The translations under genes and the position numbers were made by a program. The notes beneath the pieces were generated by a model, which saw only the letters and a list, made by a program, of their open reading frames with translations, was not told where the DNA came from and ran no database searches. 36,461 nucleotides of DNA from Bacteroidia bacterium (GTDB taxonomy: Bacteria > Bacteroidota > Bacteroidia > NS11-12g > UBA955): assembly GCA_020853295.1 (NCBI GenBank), contig JADYZD010000294.1, forward strand, positions 1 to 36,461, given 5' to 3'. This document shows, piece after piece, positions 11,101 through 18,098 of this stretch (the first letter of the stretch is position 1; every line of letters begins with the position of its first letter).

Positions 11101-11478
11101 AAATCCAGCAGAACCGATAGTAACTGTAAATGCATTTTGAGCAACTGTCCCGCTATATCCAGTAATTTGGAAACCCTGTACATTCACATTTGCATCTACA
11201 TTACAGTTGCCATTGAGTCCACTTGCGCCATCAAAAATGGCCACATCTGCTGCACCAGGAACGGAGGCACCTGAGGTACCGCCAGAACTGGCAGACCAGT
11301 TTGATGTGTTGTTCCAGTTACTTGTAGATGAGCTCACCCAGTAGCGGTTGGCCGCATTTAAGGTGTTGGTAGCAAAAGCGCTAAGAAGCATCATTACAGC
11401 AACTGCCGTTAGCCGTAACGATTTAAAGTTTGTTTTTTTCAAGAGAGTAGGTTTTTGGGGGATATTATTTAGAATCAT
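2200..11478 (-). CDS. Giant secreted repeat protein: signal peptide, 171-aa tandem repeats, three LamG-like and three choice-of-anchor-D (HYDIN/ASPM-like) modules, T9SS type A sorting domain
   Basis: Single 3092-aa ORF. Repeats contain ..LVVLNPNQPACTQLTFTADVL..SCGINPIITT..TCQL... LamG-like segments read ALNFDGTNDYVSI...TIEMWVKWKG. Anchor-D segments read PEIDVTGNAVAI.DGDITPATADHT.FG. The C-terminus reads LQVYPNPSNSVFNV...GMYFIEITGDGYREVRKVFVTR. Confidence 0.92.
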   Translation of the reverse strand: MILNNIPQKPTLLKKTNFKSLRLTAVAVMMLLSAFATNTLNAANRYWVSSSTSNWNNTSNWSASSGGTSGASVPGAADVAIFDGASGLNGNCNVDANVNVQGFQITGYSGTVAQNAFTVTIGSAGFAQSSGTFTGSSSNITINSTGTFGLSGGAFTSTSGNLSITGARSASQTLFTHSAGTFNHNNGLVTLNPNQPGCSQLTYTVDIISGTIFYDININATPSCGINAIVTTAAGDQMTAANNFSHTDGLLNGSFGFNTNLAVAATADGGTGTIEVLGTGTQTFAYNTGGRTCKINVNKSSGTFSQASGTTDLFCQGFTLQAGTFVAPSGILNIGGTLTTSQTIFSHSAGTFTHNSGTVVLNPFQPACTQLTFTADVISATLFNSVEIKATPSCGINPIVTTASGDELNLVNDFTHTDGVFSGNVSFEGDLFVAAAADGGTGIITADGTGVQQYTFPTGGSRTCQLVVNKASSRLEPASGTTDLSIQSLTIQSGRFVAPSGTLNIGGTWTTSQTLFNHIGGVFSHNTGLVVLNPNQPACTQLTFTADVLNNTQFYDLELKGTPSCGINPIITTGAGDTLDARHNATHTDGIFQGKVSFGNDLVIATTADGGTGMLIADGNGLQQYTFPTGGARTCQLIVDKPSGRLEPATGTTDLSIQALAIVDGRFVAPTGTLNIGGTWTSSQTLFNHIGGVFSHNTGLVVLNPNQPACTQLTFAADVLTHTQFYNLELKGTPSCGINPIITTGAGDTLDARNNATHTDGIFSGKLSFGNDLVIATTADGGTGMLIADGNGLQQYTFPTGGARTCQLIVDKPSGRLEPATGTTDLSIQALAIVDGRFVSPTGTLNIGGTWTTSQTLFNHIGGVFSHNTGLVVLNPNQPACTQLTFTADVLTHTQFYDLELKGTPSCGINPIITTGAGDTLDARHNTTHTDGIFSGKLSFGNDLIIATTADGGTGMLIADGNGLQQYTFPTGGARTCQLIVDKPTGRLEPASGTTDLSIQALRLVNGRFIAPSATLNIGGVWTANQTLFNHIGGVFSHNNGLVALNPNQPACTQLTFTTDVLNSTVFYNFELNGTPSCGINPIFVNAAGDTIDASNNLTYTNGICNAMIAAAGNVVVASTFDGGNGKLLFVGGAAQTFDLTGATNLFNGSIVVDKSSNDVTLQSVCTLDASGQGIQFANGLINSTSTNLMRIDRNVAVTGGNAGSYVNGPLVRMIAFNGASNNVFFPIGAAGDYRQLYLNVTHSAATNYDYTGEVIASSAQALGLTMPSGIDNVSPTRYWQLDRSATGNLTSASVQGFYDGDDGITDPTDLRMVKGNGSGSWVNIGGTGTAVTTGSITSTINFTTFSPFALSNSTGGSNFVTPAEALNFDGTNDYVSIAGGGGLNNLQAGTIEMWVKWKGTQDKGYGNQWGAVLARQSNGVFTNQLIALNGSNPATAKIIWNPYLYNTTALTSTLAAGDDVWNHIAITYSSGSHKMYINGNLVASSTTTGTINNNSSKVLTIGGWIDDGQGYSNSTIDEVRIWNYERTCAQIKSVYNHYLVGNESGLLSYYTFDQGIASGSNSTEDTLYDLTSNSNDGPLNNMALTGSTSNWVEPGSGVTGTTPDPQPEIDVTGNAVAITDGDITPATADHTDFGNISTTGASVRTFTITNSGSADLNISSMTLTGTGASSFTLGSLSPSSPIAPGNSATFTATFAPTTIGTKVATVTINNDDCDEAVYNFNIQGSADTAASLNFDGANDFVTIGNVISSGSSYTKEAWIYRSNTSSGDNNILSSSNEPFWLTGGKLSAANQFSGSAQIQDPVTMSVGTWVHVAVTYDATTSIGSLYKNGTLVASGTMPSVAGGSTQIGAYISSYVWDGNIDEVRVWNRALCQAEIAAHMNCEIPTTGSGLLANYHMNQGVAGGNNAGITTATDATGNGNTGTLSGFGLSSQTSNWITPGGVVTGTSCGSFSVPEIDVTGNAVAIADGDITPATADHTEFGNISTTGASVRTFTITNSGANDLNVSSIALSGTGASSFTLGTLTPASPIAPGNSATFTATFAPTTIGTKVATVTINSDDCDEAAFNFDIQGSADTAAALNLDGTNDYVNMGNPSAITFTKTSQISIEAWIKADASGTGADEQIVSKIDGSFNGYGLQLGVTGGRNGRLEFYLIGNYGANDALWIFSNYASDLRDGNWHHVAATYDGSNTLAGMHVYVDGVDYGSGTTAAGPIAANINTSGNCQIGAYAAGSPNEFFKGNIDEVRIWNRYLCAGEIVAHKDCEIPTTGTNLMVNYHMNQGVANGNNVAITAATDASGNAISGTLTNMASTGVGSNWTTPGGVVTGTSCSPYSAPEIDITGNAVSIADGDLIPTTADHTDFGTVFPSLARVFTITNSGASVLNISSIVVSGTNASDFVVTGAPSSVAAAGSQTFTVTFTPGAYGSARNAIITVNSDDCDEAIYNYAVTGMGQAPSPGGVSTDLSLWTKGNLAAYTDNGVTPATAGQLVQQWNDAYSGKVFSQTTNSLKPTLVNSINFNPTLGFNGSQYMDLTTALGIGGTQNYTYFAVFMPTTINNGSSTDGLGSYILDRQTPTNELVDLKFIGSNSLAHQFRYDNGTGIGTVGTASLPVNMVMMSEQHRVFNSEFGHALNGGVKVTAPSNSNSLVPPAIRLGRHQSNATGGLIGEFAELIVYGQYPTTSELLRINSYLAIKYGVTLDQAVAQDYVNSSGTVLYNSAGSLSTYNNDILGIGRDDVSALDQRQSKSVNPGSILTVGNGNVSTNNASNSNTFAADNSFFVAGHDSLPMNSTGVTDVGTAFNPGLSANENIMARVARIWANTETGTVGTLKLLFDMSGVEGTSGQGTNDLQYVRLLVDADATFATGALSISPSAYNNGTGIVEFDYNFAVGSGFFTIGSINVSAAPLPVKFVDARAVWNQQNSDVSWTVAEETYGSVYTIERSIDGGIFAPVGTVKGKAENGNAFGKLGYTFTDLGVREKTTDKVYYRIRCTEQDGHVAYSQNLVLFNRLENTTSLQVYPNPSNSVFNVKATLAPSTDYTISLKSSTGAIIYSAATGTEHSGSIFQTISAEKLASGMYFIEITGDGYREVRKVFVTR
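4155..7380 (-). repeat. Three LamG + choice-of-anchor-D repeat modules inside the giant gene
   Basis: The anchor motif encoding 'EIDVTGNA' recurs with complement-strand starts near 6641, 5603 and 4466 (spacing 1038 and 1137 bp). DNA similarity is strong around 5290-5620 and 6330-6650. Confidence 0.85.
8040..11000 (-). repeat. Tandem 513-bp (171-aa) repeats inside the giant gene, about six units
   Basis: The codons for 'QPACTQLTF' recur at anchors 8318, 8831, 9344, 9857, 10370 and 10880, giving spacings of 513, 513, 513, 513 and 510 bp. Units around 8800-10000 are almost identical at DNA level. Confidence 0.93.
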
Positions 11479-11645
11479 AGGTAGATTTTTTCATGAGGTT
11501 AGGTGATACGGGGGCGCAAATCCTGCCATTTGTCCTCCGTGATTGATTTGAATTGGGCATAATTCCTGTAAACACTATTAAGATTTAGCGTCAAAGATGT
11601 TAATAAATCCACAGTTTTCAAAATTAAATTTTTGATTTAGAAATT

Positions 11646-11668
11646 AAATTATTGATTTTCAATAATTT
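11646..11668. other. AT-rich perfect inverted repeat upstream of the giant gene
   Basis: AAATTATTGA-TTT-TCAATAATTT, 10-bp stem, about 170 bp upstream of the 11478 start codon. Confidence 0.45.
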
Positions 11669-11790
11669 ATGCGGATAAAAAAGCAGGAGACGTGTTGTAA
11701 AAATGTGAATAAGTCAATTTCGAGATCAATTTCGTAAATCCAAACTAAGGTTTGGTAAGTTATCTGGCCCAAAACCAACCTGTTGGTAGG

Positions 11791-13602
11791 TTACTGCACC
11801 GTAGATGCTTTGCTGGCAGCCCTTTTGCGGTCGTTTTCATCCAAGTGGATTTTGCGAATACGCAAACTCTCGGGCGTAACTTCCACATATTCATCTTCTT
11901 GAATATACTCCATTGCTGCTTCCAAAGTGAATTCAACTGGAGGCGCCAATACGGTATTGTCGTCTTTTCCAGCTGCACGGAAATTGGTCATTTGCTTGGC
12001 CAGACTGATGTTTACCACCAAGTCGCCCGGTTTGATGTGCTCTCCAATTACCATGCCCATATATACTTCCGTTCCAGGGTGGATAAAATAGGTTCCACGG
12101 TCTTTTAGTTTGTCCATGGTATATGCTGTAGAAGTGCCTTTTTCTTTGGAAATCATTACTCCATTTATTCGGCCAGGCATAGCACCTTTGTAAGGTTCGT
12201 AGCCTTTCAAGCGGTGCGCCATAATGGCTTCTCCTTGCGTTGCGGTAAGCATATTGCTCCTCAAGCCCATCAATCCACGAGATGGAATTTCAAATTCAAT
12301 GCGGATCATATCACCTTTGGGCAACATGCTCAACATTTCACCTTTCTTTTGGCTTACCAATTCAATCACTTTACCGCTGCTCACTTCCGGTACATCTACA
12401 GTTAAAATCTCAATAGGCTCGCATTTTACGCCATCTATTTCTTTTAATATTACTCGGGGCTGGCCTACTTGCAATTCATAACCTTCTCTGCGCATGGTTT
12501 CTACCAATATACCCAAATGCAACACACCACGTCCAAACACCAAAAATTGGTCGGCACTGCCTGTCTCTTCTACGCGCATGGCCAAGTTTTTCTCGGTTTC
12601 TTTCATCAACCTTTCGCGCAAATGGCGACTGGTAACGAATTTGCCTTCTTTTCCAAAAAATGGTGAGTTGTTGATTGCAAAAAGCATACTCATGGTGGGC
12701 TCATCTATAGAAATAGGGTCCATGCCTTCCGGTTTTTCGTAATCGGCAACAGTATCGCCAATTTCAAAATTTTCCAAACCTGTAATGGCACAGATATCTC
12801 CTGCAACAACATTATCGGTTCTGGCTTTGCCCAAACCATCAAACACATACAATTCTTTTATACGGGTTTTTACCGCTTTGCCATCGCGTTTTACCAAGCA
12901 CACAGGCATGTTTTCATGCAAATGGCCACGGGTTAAACGTCCTACAGCGATACGGCCAGTGTAATTGCTATAATCCAATGAGGTAATTTGCAACTGCGGT
13001 GTGCCTTGCAAAGCCACTGGTGGTGGAATCGTTTTTAAAATCGAATCCATTAAAAAGGTCAAATCATTGGTTGGGGTTTTCCAGTCTGGACCAAACCAAC
13101 CGTTTTTTCCACTGCCATAAATGGTGGTAAAGTCAAGCTGGTCTTCATTGGCACCTAGGTTAAAAAACAGGTCAAAAATATCGTCATGGGTTTTGTCGGG
13201 GTCGCAATTGGGTTTGTCAACTTTATTGATAACCACAATTACTTTTTTACCCAATCCAAGCGCTTTTTGCAATACAAAACGGGTTTGCGGCATCGGACCT
13301 TCAAAGGCGTCTACCAACAAAAGCACCCCATCGGCCATATTCAACACACGTTCTACTTCGCCACCAAAATCTGCGTGACCAGGGGTGTCGATAATGTTGA
13401 TTTTAGTGCCTTTCCAGTTTACACTTACGTTTTTTGCCAAAATGGTAATACCACGTTCGCGTTCTAGGTCGTTGTTGTCTAATATCAATTCACCCACCTC
13501 TTGGTTTTCGCGAAATAAACTCGCTTGATGAAGCATTTTATCTACCAGTGTGGTTTTGCCGTGATCGACGTGGGCAATGATTGCGATGTTGCGGATTTGC
13601 AT
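11791..13602 (-). CDS. typA: Ribosome-associated translational GTPase TypA/BipA
   Basis: 603 aa with IRNIAIIAHVDHGKTTLVDKML, RGITILAKN, DTPGHADFGGEVERVL and NKVDKP motifs, plus the BipA C-terminal region. Confidence 0.97.
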   Translation of the reverse strand: MQIRNIAIIAHVDHGKTTLVDKMLHQASLFRENQEVGELILDNNDLERERGITILAKNVSVNWKGTKINIIDTPGHADFGGEVERVLNMADGVLLLVDAFEGPMPQTRFVLQKALGLGKKVIVVINKVDKPNCDPDKTHDDIFDLFFNLGANEDQLDFTTIYGSGKNGWFGPDWKTPTNDLTFLMDSILKTIPPPVALQGTPQLQITSLDYSNYTGRIAVGRLTRGHLHENMPVCLVKRDGKAVKTRIKELYVFDGLGKARTDNVVAGDICAITGLENFEIGDTVADYEKPEGMDPISIDEPTMSMLFAINNSPFFGKEGKFVTSRHLRERLMKETEKNLAMRVEETGSADQFLVFGRGVLHLGILVETMRREGYELQVGQPRVILKEIDGVKCEPIEILTVDVPEVSSGKVIELVSQKKGEMLSMLPKGDMIRIEFEIPSRGLMGLRSNMLTATQGEAIMAHRLKGYEPYKGAMPGRINGVMISKEKGTSTAYTMDKLKDRGTYFIHPGTEVYMGMVIGEHIKPGDLVVNISLAKQMTNFRAAGKDDNTVLAPPVEFTLEAAMEYIQEDEYVEVTPESLRIRKIHLDENDRKRAASKASTVQ

Positions 13603-13812
13603 TTGGCTTGTAAAAAAGTCCGCGAAATTAGCCTTTTTTTAGCACATTTTCAGCATAAATACACAATAAATCAATATGGGTTGCCGATTCTGACCATTGA
13701 TGCCCATGAATGTCCTGCTTTTTTATGGGTAAAATGGCTGATAATCATGGAATTAATCGTCTGTATAGTAGGAGTTGCCATACTGTTGTCTTACAATTTC
13801 ATAACAATGTAT

Positions 13813-13820
13813 TATTTTTG
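13813..13820 (+). promoter_or_regulatory. Candidate -7 box TATTTTTG
   Basis: Matches TAnnTTTG and ends 5 nt before the ATG at 13826. A TTG lies at 13786-13788. Confidence 0.45.
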
Positions 13821-13825
13821 TGATT

Positions 13826-14788
13826 ATGAATCGCAAAACTATTTGGTCATTTACAGCAACCGCCGTTCTTGGTTTTTTCAGCATGGCAGCTGTGGCTCAG
13901 AGTCCCGTTTTTTCTAAAAAAGGTGAACAATATGTAAAACTTTCTGGTGCAACTCAGGTTCAAAAAGATTCGGTTTGGGATGATTTTGAAGACTGGAAAC
14001 CTGCCGATAAAGAAATTCAATTGGGATTTGATTTTTTTGCTTTTGGACGCAAAATAACTGCTTTTGAATGGTCAGATGGTGCTATAAAATACCGCTTTGG
14101 CGATACCCTTATCAATATTGGTTTGCAGGCAGATTTATGTGACTGGGGTTATGGTACAAAAAATGCCAAATCACCTTTGTATAAAAAAACTGAAGGCAGC
14201 ACTGGCAATAGAATTGTGAAATTGGAATGGCATAGAGCTGGAATTTGGGATGAATGGTCTAAATCGGGTTCTTGCAAAGACAGTGTGAGTTTGCAAATAT
14301 GGATTTACGAAAGTCCACAAAAAATTGAAATGAGGTTTGGTCCCAGAGTAGTAGCCAATTTTAGCACTTGGTTCCCCGATAAATTGCCTGTTTTGTGTGC
14401 CAGATACGATGAGTTTGGAAATACCAGCGGTCTTGTTCTCGATGGGGCTCCAGCTGCTCCAAATACCTTTCCATTCGCGGATACCGGTACCAGAGGAATT
14501 ACAGCTTGGCCTGCTGCCAATCAAGTATATGTGTTTGATTTTAGCTTAACTGGTGGTGTAAATGATGTTCCAAATTTGGGTGACATTTGGTTTGCAAATA
14601 ATACCCTGTTTACAACCAATCCTGTAGCTACAGAAGTGATCATTTATACATTGGATGGAAGAAAGGTATATACAGGCAGTACAACAGACAGAAGCCTGCA
14701 AATTCAGGGTCTCACATCTGGTTTGTACATCCTCTCTGCTGGTAAAGGTGCTAAGGCACAAAAAATGAAAATTGCCATTACCGAATAA
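13826..14788 (+). CDS. Secreted protein with T9SS-type C-terminal sorting domain
   Basis: Signal peptide MNRKTIWSFTATAVLGFFSMAAVAQ. C-terminus TEVIIYTLDGRKVYTG...GLTSGLYILSAGKGAKAQKMKIAITE. The ORF track starts at GTG 13820; ATG 13826 is preferred. Confidence 0.8.
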   Translation: MNRKTIWSFTATAVLGFFSMAAVAQSPVFSKKGEQYVKLSGATQVQKDSVWDDFEDWKPADKEIQLGFDFFAFGRKITAFEWSDGAIKYRFGDTLINIGLQADLCDWGYGTKNAKSPLYKKTEGSTGNRIVKLEWHRAGIWDEWSKSGSCKDSVSLQIWIYESPQKIEMRFGPRVVANFSTWFPDKLPVLCARYDEFGNTSGLVLDGAPAAPNTFPFADTGTRGITAWPAANQVYVFDFSLTGGVNDVPNLGDIWFANNTLFTTNPVATEVIIYTLDGRKVYTGSTTDRSLQIQGLTSGLYILSAGKGAKAQKMKIAITE

Positions 14789-14818
14789 TCTACTTGTCAG
14801 CCAATTGGGTTGCGGTAC

Positions 14819-14826
14819 TATCTTTG
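14819..14826 (+). promoter_or_regulatory. Candidate -7 box TATCTTTG upstream of prfC
   Basis: TAnnTTTG match with a TTG at 14794-14796 (22-nt spacing). Lies 10 nt before the ATG at 14837. Confidence 0.5.
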
Positions 14827-14836
14827 CCCCACCAAA

Positions 14837-16420
14837 ATGGCTTACGAGAAAGAAATAGGAAAGCGAAAAACCTTCGCCATTATCTCTCACCCCGATGCGG
14901 GTAAAACTACACTTACCGAGAAATTTTTGCTCTTTGGTGGTCAAATTCAAACTGCGGGTGCTGTAAAAAGCAATAAAATTAAGAAAACCGCGGCCTCAGA
15001 TTTTATGGAGATTGAAAAACAAAGGGGTATTTCTGTGGCCACTTCTGTAATGAGTTTTGAATACAAAGGGACCTTAGTAAATATATTGGATACCCCCGGC
15101 CACAAAGACTTTGCAGAGGATACCTACCGCACACTTACTGCAGTGGATAGTGTAATTTTGGTTATTGACTGTGTAAAAGGAGTAGAAGAGCAAACCGAAC
15201 GATTGATGGAGGTGTGTCGCATGCGTCAAACACCTGTAATTGTGTTTATCAATAAAATGGACCGAGATGGAAAAGATCCTTTTGATTTGTTGGATGAATT
15301 GGAAGAAAAATTGAATATTCATGTGCATCCCATGTCTTGGCCCATCAACGGTGGTAGCGAGTTTAAAGGGGTGTATTTATTGCATGATAAATCATTAAAT
15401 TTATTTGAAAGCAGCAAAACAAAAATATCAGATGATGTGGTAAAATTAAATGATTTAAATGATCCACAAATTGATGTTTTGGTAGGTGAAAAAAATGCCA
15501 ATAAATTAAGGGATGACGCAGAATTAATTGACGGAGTTTATGGTGAATTAAATAAAACCGAATATATGCATGCCAATATTGCTCCAGTATTTTTTGGATC
15601 TGCATTAAACAATTTTGGAATTCAAGAATTATTGGATACATTTATTACCATTGCACCTACGCCTTTACCTAGGCCCACAGCCAGTAGGCAGGTGGATCCA
15701 ATGGAACAAAAATTCACTGGATTTATATTTAAAATTCACGCAAATCTCGATCCTAAACACCGGGATAGAATTGCATTTTTAAGGGTTTGTAGTGGCCGGT
15801 TTGAACGCAACAAACCTTACGAGCATACGCGTCTCGACAAACAGTTGCGTTTTGCAAATCCTTATACATTTTTGGCACAAAGCAAAGAAGTGGTGGACTA
15901 TGCTTACCCAGGAGATGTAGTGGGATTGTATGATACAGGCAATTTTAAAATAGGCGACACCCTAACAGAGGGCGAAGATTTACAGTTCAAAGGAATTCCG
16001 AGTTTTTCACCGGAAATATTCAGGGAACTCATCAATTTAGACCCCATGAAAAGCAAGCAACTCGACAAAGGAATTGAGCAACTAACTGACGAGGGTTTGG
16101 CATCATTATTTAAGCAAGATTTGGGCAGTCGCAGGTTTGTTGGCACAGTAGGAGAGTTGCAGTTTGAGGTATTGCAGTACCGCTTGGAGCATGAGTATGG
16201 TGCAAAATGCAGGTTTGAACATAGGGCCATTCACAAAGCCTGCTGGATGAGTGGCGATGCAGAAGCCATCAAGGAATTTATGAAATTTAGAATGACCAAT
16301 ATCGCCATGGACAAAGATGGGCAGCCGGTATTTTTGGCCGAAACCGCATTCATTTTACGCATGGCACAAGAAAACAATCCCAAAATTCAATTCCACACCA
16401 CGAGTGAGTTTAAGGTTTAG
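14837..16420 (+). CDS. prfC: Peptide chain release factor 3
   Basis: [36 protein letters not shown] and [16 protein letters not shown], with the RF3 domain layout. The start is placed at the second Met ([10 protein letters not shown]) because the upstream residues overlap the promoter-like box. Confidence 0.95.
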   Translation: MAYEKEIGKRKTFAIISHPDAGKTTLTEKFLLFGGQIQTAGAVKSNKIKKTAASDFMEIEKQRGISVATSVMSFEYKGTLVNILDTPGHKDFAEDTYRTLTAVDSVILVIDCVKGVEEQTERLMEVCRMRQTPVIVFINKMDRDGKDPFDLLDELEEKLNIHVHPMSWPINGGSEFKGVYLLHDKSLNLFESSKTKISDDVVKLNDLNDPQIDVLVGEKNANKLRDDAELIDGVYGELNKTEYMHANIAPVFFGSALNNFGIQELLDTFITIAPTPLPRPTASRQVDPMEQKFTGFIFKIHANLDPKHRDRIAFLRVCSGRFERNKPYEHTRLDKQLRFANPYTFLAQSKEVVDYAYPGDVVGLYDTGNFKIGDTLTEGEDLQFKGIPSFSPEIFRELINLDPMKSKQLDKGIEQLTDEGLASLFKQDLGSRRFVGTVGELQFEVLQYRLEHEYGAKCRFEHRAIHKACWMSGDAEAIKEFMKFRMTNIAMDKDGQPVFLAETAFILRMAQENNPKIQFHTTSEFKV

Positions 16421-16421
16421 A

Positions 16422-16488
16422 TAGTTTATAGTTGACAGTTTATAGTTGACAGTTTATAGTTTATAGTTGAGAGTTTATAGTTTTAAAT
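16422..16488. repeat. Heptamer-period short tandem repeat (AGTTTAT/AGTTGAC)
   Basis: Reads agtttat|agttgac|agtttat|agttgac|agtttat|agtttat|agttgag|agtttat|agtttta immediately after the prfC stop. Confidence 0.9.
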
Positions 16489-16749
16489 TTTTGGATATGA
16501 ATAGCGTTTATCATTTTTAATCAAAGAATTATTTAAATAGTTAAAATGAAATTGGAAATCTCTTTTAATTGGTCTGTTTGCAAGCGGAATTCAAATCAAG
16601 CTGGTTGTGGAAAGTGAGCCTTTTAATTGTTTTTCTGCATTAAATTGAATAAATTGCAGATACTTTATATTGATAGAAATGTTAAAATAGAAGCATGAAT
16701 TTACTGAATTGATATTGTAAAAAAGAATTGTTTATTCTTTCCCAGAACT

Positions 16750-16846
16750 CAACCCCAGCGGGGTTGTATGCTTAATAGAGCCGGAATGTCTAAAATGGTG
16801 TTTGGCGGATATTTTGCAGCGAAAGCAAGCAAAATATGTGACAAAC
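16750..16846. repeat. Two-hairpin intergenic repeat, copy C
   Basis: Hairpin 1 CAACCCC-AGC-GGGGTTG (16750-16766). Hairpin 2 GTTTGGCGGATATTTTGC-AGCGAAAGCAA-GCAAAATATGTGACAAAC (16800-16846). Confidence 0.85.
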
Positions 16847-16927
16847 CTATATTTATGTGCTTGTTACATTTCCCATCAAATCAATTCCCCAATTCCTCTA
16901 ATTTATTTATATTTGAAAAATCTCCCC

Positions 16928-18076
16928 ATGAAAAGAATTTTCCCCCTTCTTTTTGCTTTTGGCCTTGGTTCCCTTTCCCAAGCCCAAATCAACAATCCCA
17001 AAGACTTGCCGTATGCCTGGACAACCGATACCAGCAAACACACAGTGGAACTGAACGAATTGTCGATCGCTACGCCCAAGGACGAATTGATGACACTAAA
17101 CTATCCCAAGTTTATCACCAAAAATGACCGCCGCAACCACTATTTTGATTATGAACCTGTGATTGCAATCAATTATGGCGGTCAGGCAAAGGCTTATCCA
17201 CTTAGCGTACTCACCATGTATGAATTGGCGAACGACAGTTTGGGAGGCGAAGAGCTTATGATCACCTTTTGTCCCATGTGCAATGCGGCGATTGTGTTCG
17301 ACAGGCATGTAAAATTACCTACAGGCAATAAATTGTTGAATTTTGGCATTTCTGGCATCCTCATGCACAACGATATGGTGATGTATGACAAGGAAACCCA
17401 AACTTGGTGGGAACAACTCATGGGTGCTGCTGTGGTGGGTGAATTGGCCGGCACTGAACTTACCATGAAAGCCTCATTGCTCATTTCCGTAAAAGACTAT
17501 TTCGACCGCTTTCCGGATGGGAAAATTCTCTCAGCAGAAGGAGTAAAACTTACCACAAAACACCACAAGCACAAACAGTTTTACCACATGGACCATGATG
17601 CCACACATTTGGATTCCAATTTCTATTTGCCGGAAAATGTGGATCCACGACTTCCGCCTCTGGAAAGGGTTTTGGACATTCATGTGTACGACCATATTAC
17701 CATTTATCCTTTTTCAGAATTGGCAAAAAAAGAAGTACTAAACGACTCGTTTAATGGCACCTATTTTTCCATATTTTACCACTCAGAAACCCGGACTGTA
17801 ATGGATGAAGACAAAATTTCAAAATCGAAAAAAGTGGGAAGTGCAACTGCTTTTTATACCAAATTAAATGGGCAAGTATTGACATTTACCAAATTTGGAA
17901 CCTATTTTAAAGATGACCAAACAGGATCGGTTTGGGACATTACAGGATATTGCAGAGAAGGCGCCAGTAAAGGAAAACAGCTTTATATCATACCACATAG
18001 CAACCATTTTGCATTTGCGTATTTGGCATTTTTTCCAGAAAGTGAAATCTTTGGTCAAAAACCAGAAATAAAATAA
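16928..18076 (+). CDS. DUF3179 domain-containing protein (secreted)
   Basis: Signal peptide MKRIFPLLFAFGLGSLSQAQ followed by YEPVIAINYGGQAKAYPLSVLTMYELAND..GGEELMITFCPMCNAAIVFDR. The track start at 16802 lies inside hairpin 2 of a repeat, so Met43 (16928) is preferred. Confidence 0.85.
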   Translation: MKRIFPLLFAFGLGSLSQAQINNPKDLPYAWTTDTSKHTVELNELSIATPKDELMTLNYPKFITKNDRRNHYFDYEPVIAINYGGQAKAYPLSVLTMYELANDSLGGEELMITFCPMCNAAIVFDRHVKLPTGNKLLNFGISGILMHNDMVMYDKETQTWWEQLMGAAVVGELAGTELTMKASLLISVKDYFDRFPDGKILSAEGVKLTTKHHKHKQFYHMDHDATHLDSNFYLPENVDPRLPPLERVLDIHVYDHITIYPFSELAKKEVLNDSFNGTYFSIFYHSETRTVMDEDKISKSKKVGSATAFYTKLNGQVLTFTKFGTYFKDDQTGSVWDITGYCREGASKGKQLYIIPHSNHFAFAYLAFFPESEIFGQKPEIK

Positions 18077-18098
18077 TCAATTATTTAAAATTGGGAAA

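Noticed and set aside
16422-16488. Heptamer tracts as a CRISPR or attachment site
   Set aside because: Continuous 7-bp register without spacers. No integrase or cas genes nearby.
16802-16927. Upstream extension of the DUF3179 ORF as coding sequence
   Set aside because: MADILQRKQAKYVT is the translation of hairpin 2 of the dispersed repeat. A good signal peptide starts at 16928.
16768-17127. 119-aa ORF overlapping the DUF3179 gene start
   Set aside because: It begins in the repeat element and reads the DUF3179 gene in another frame.
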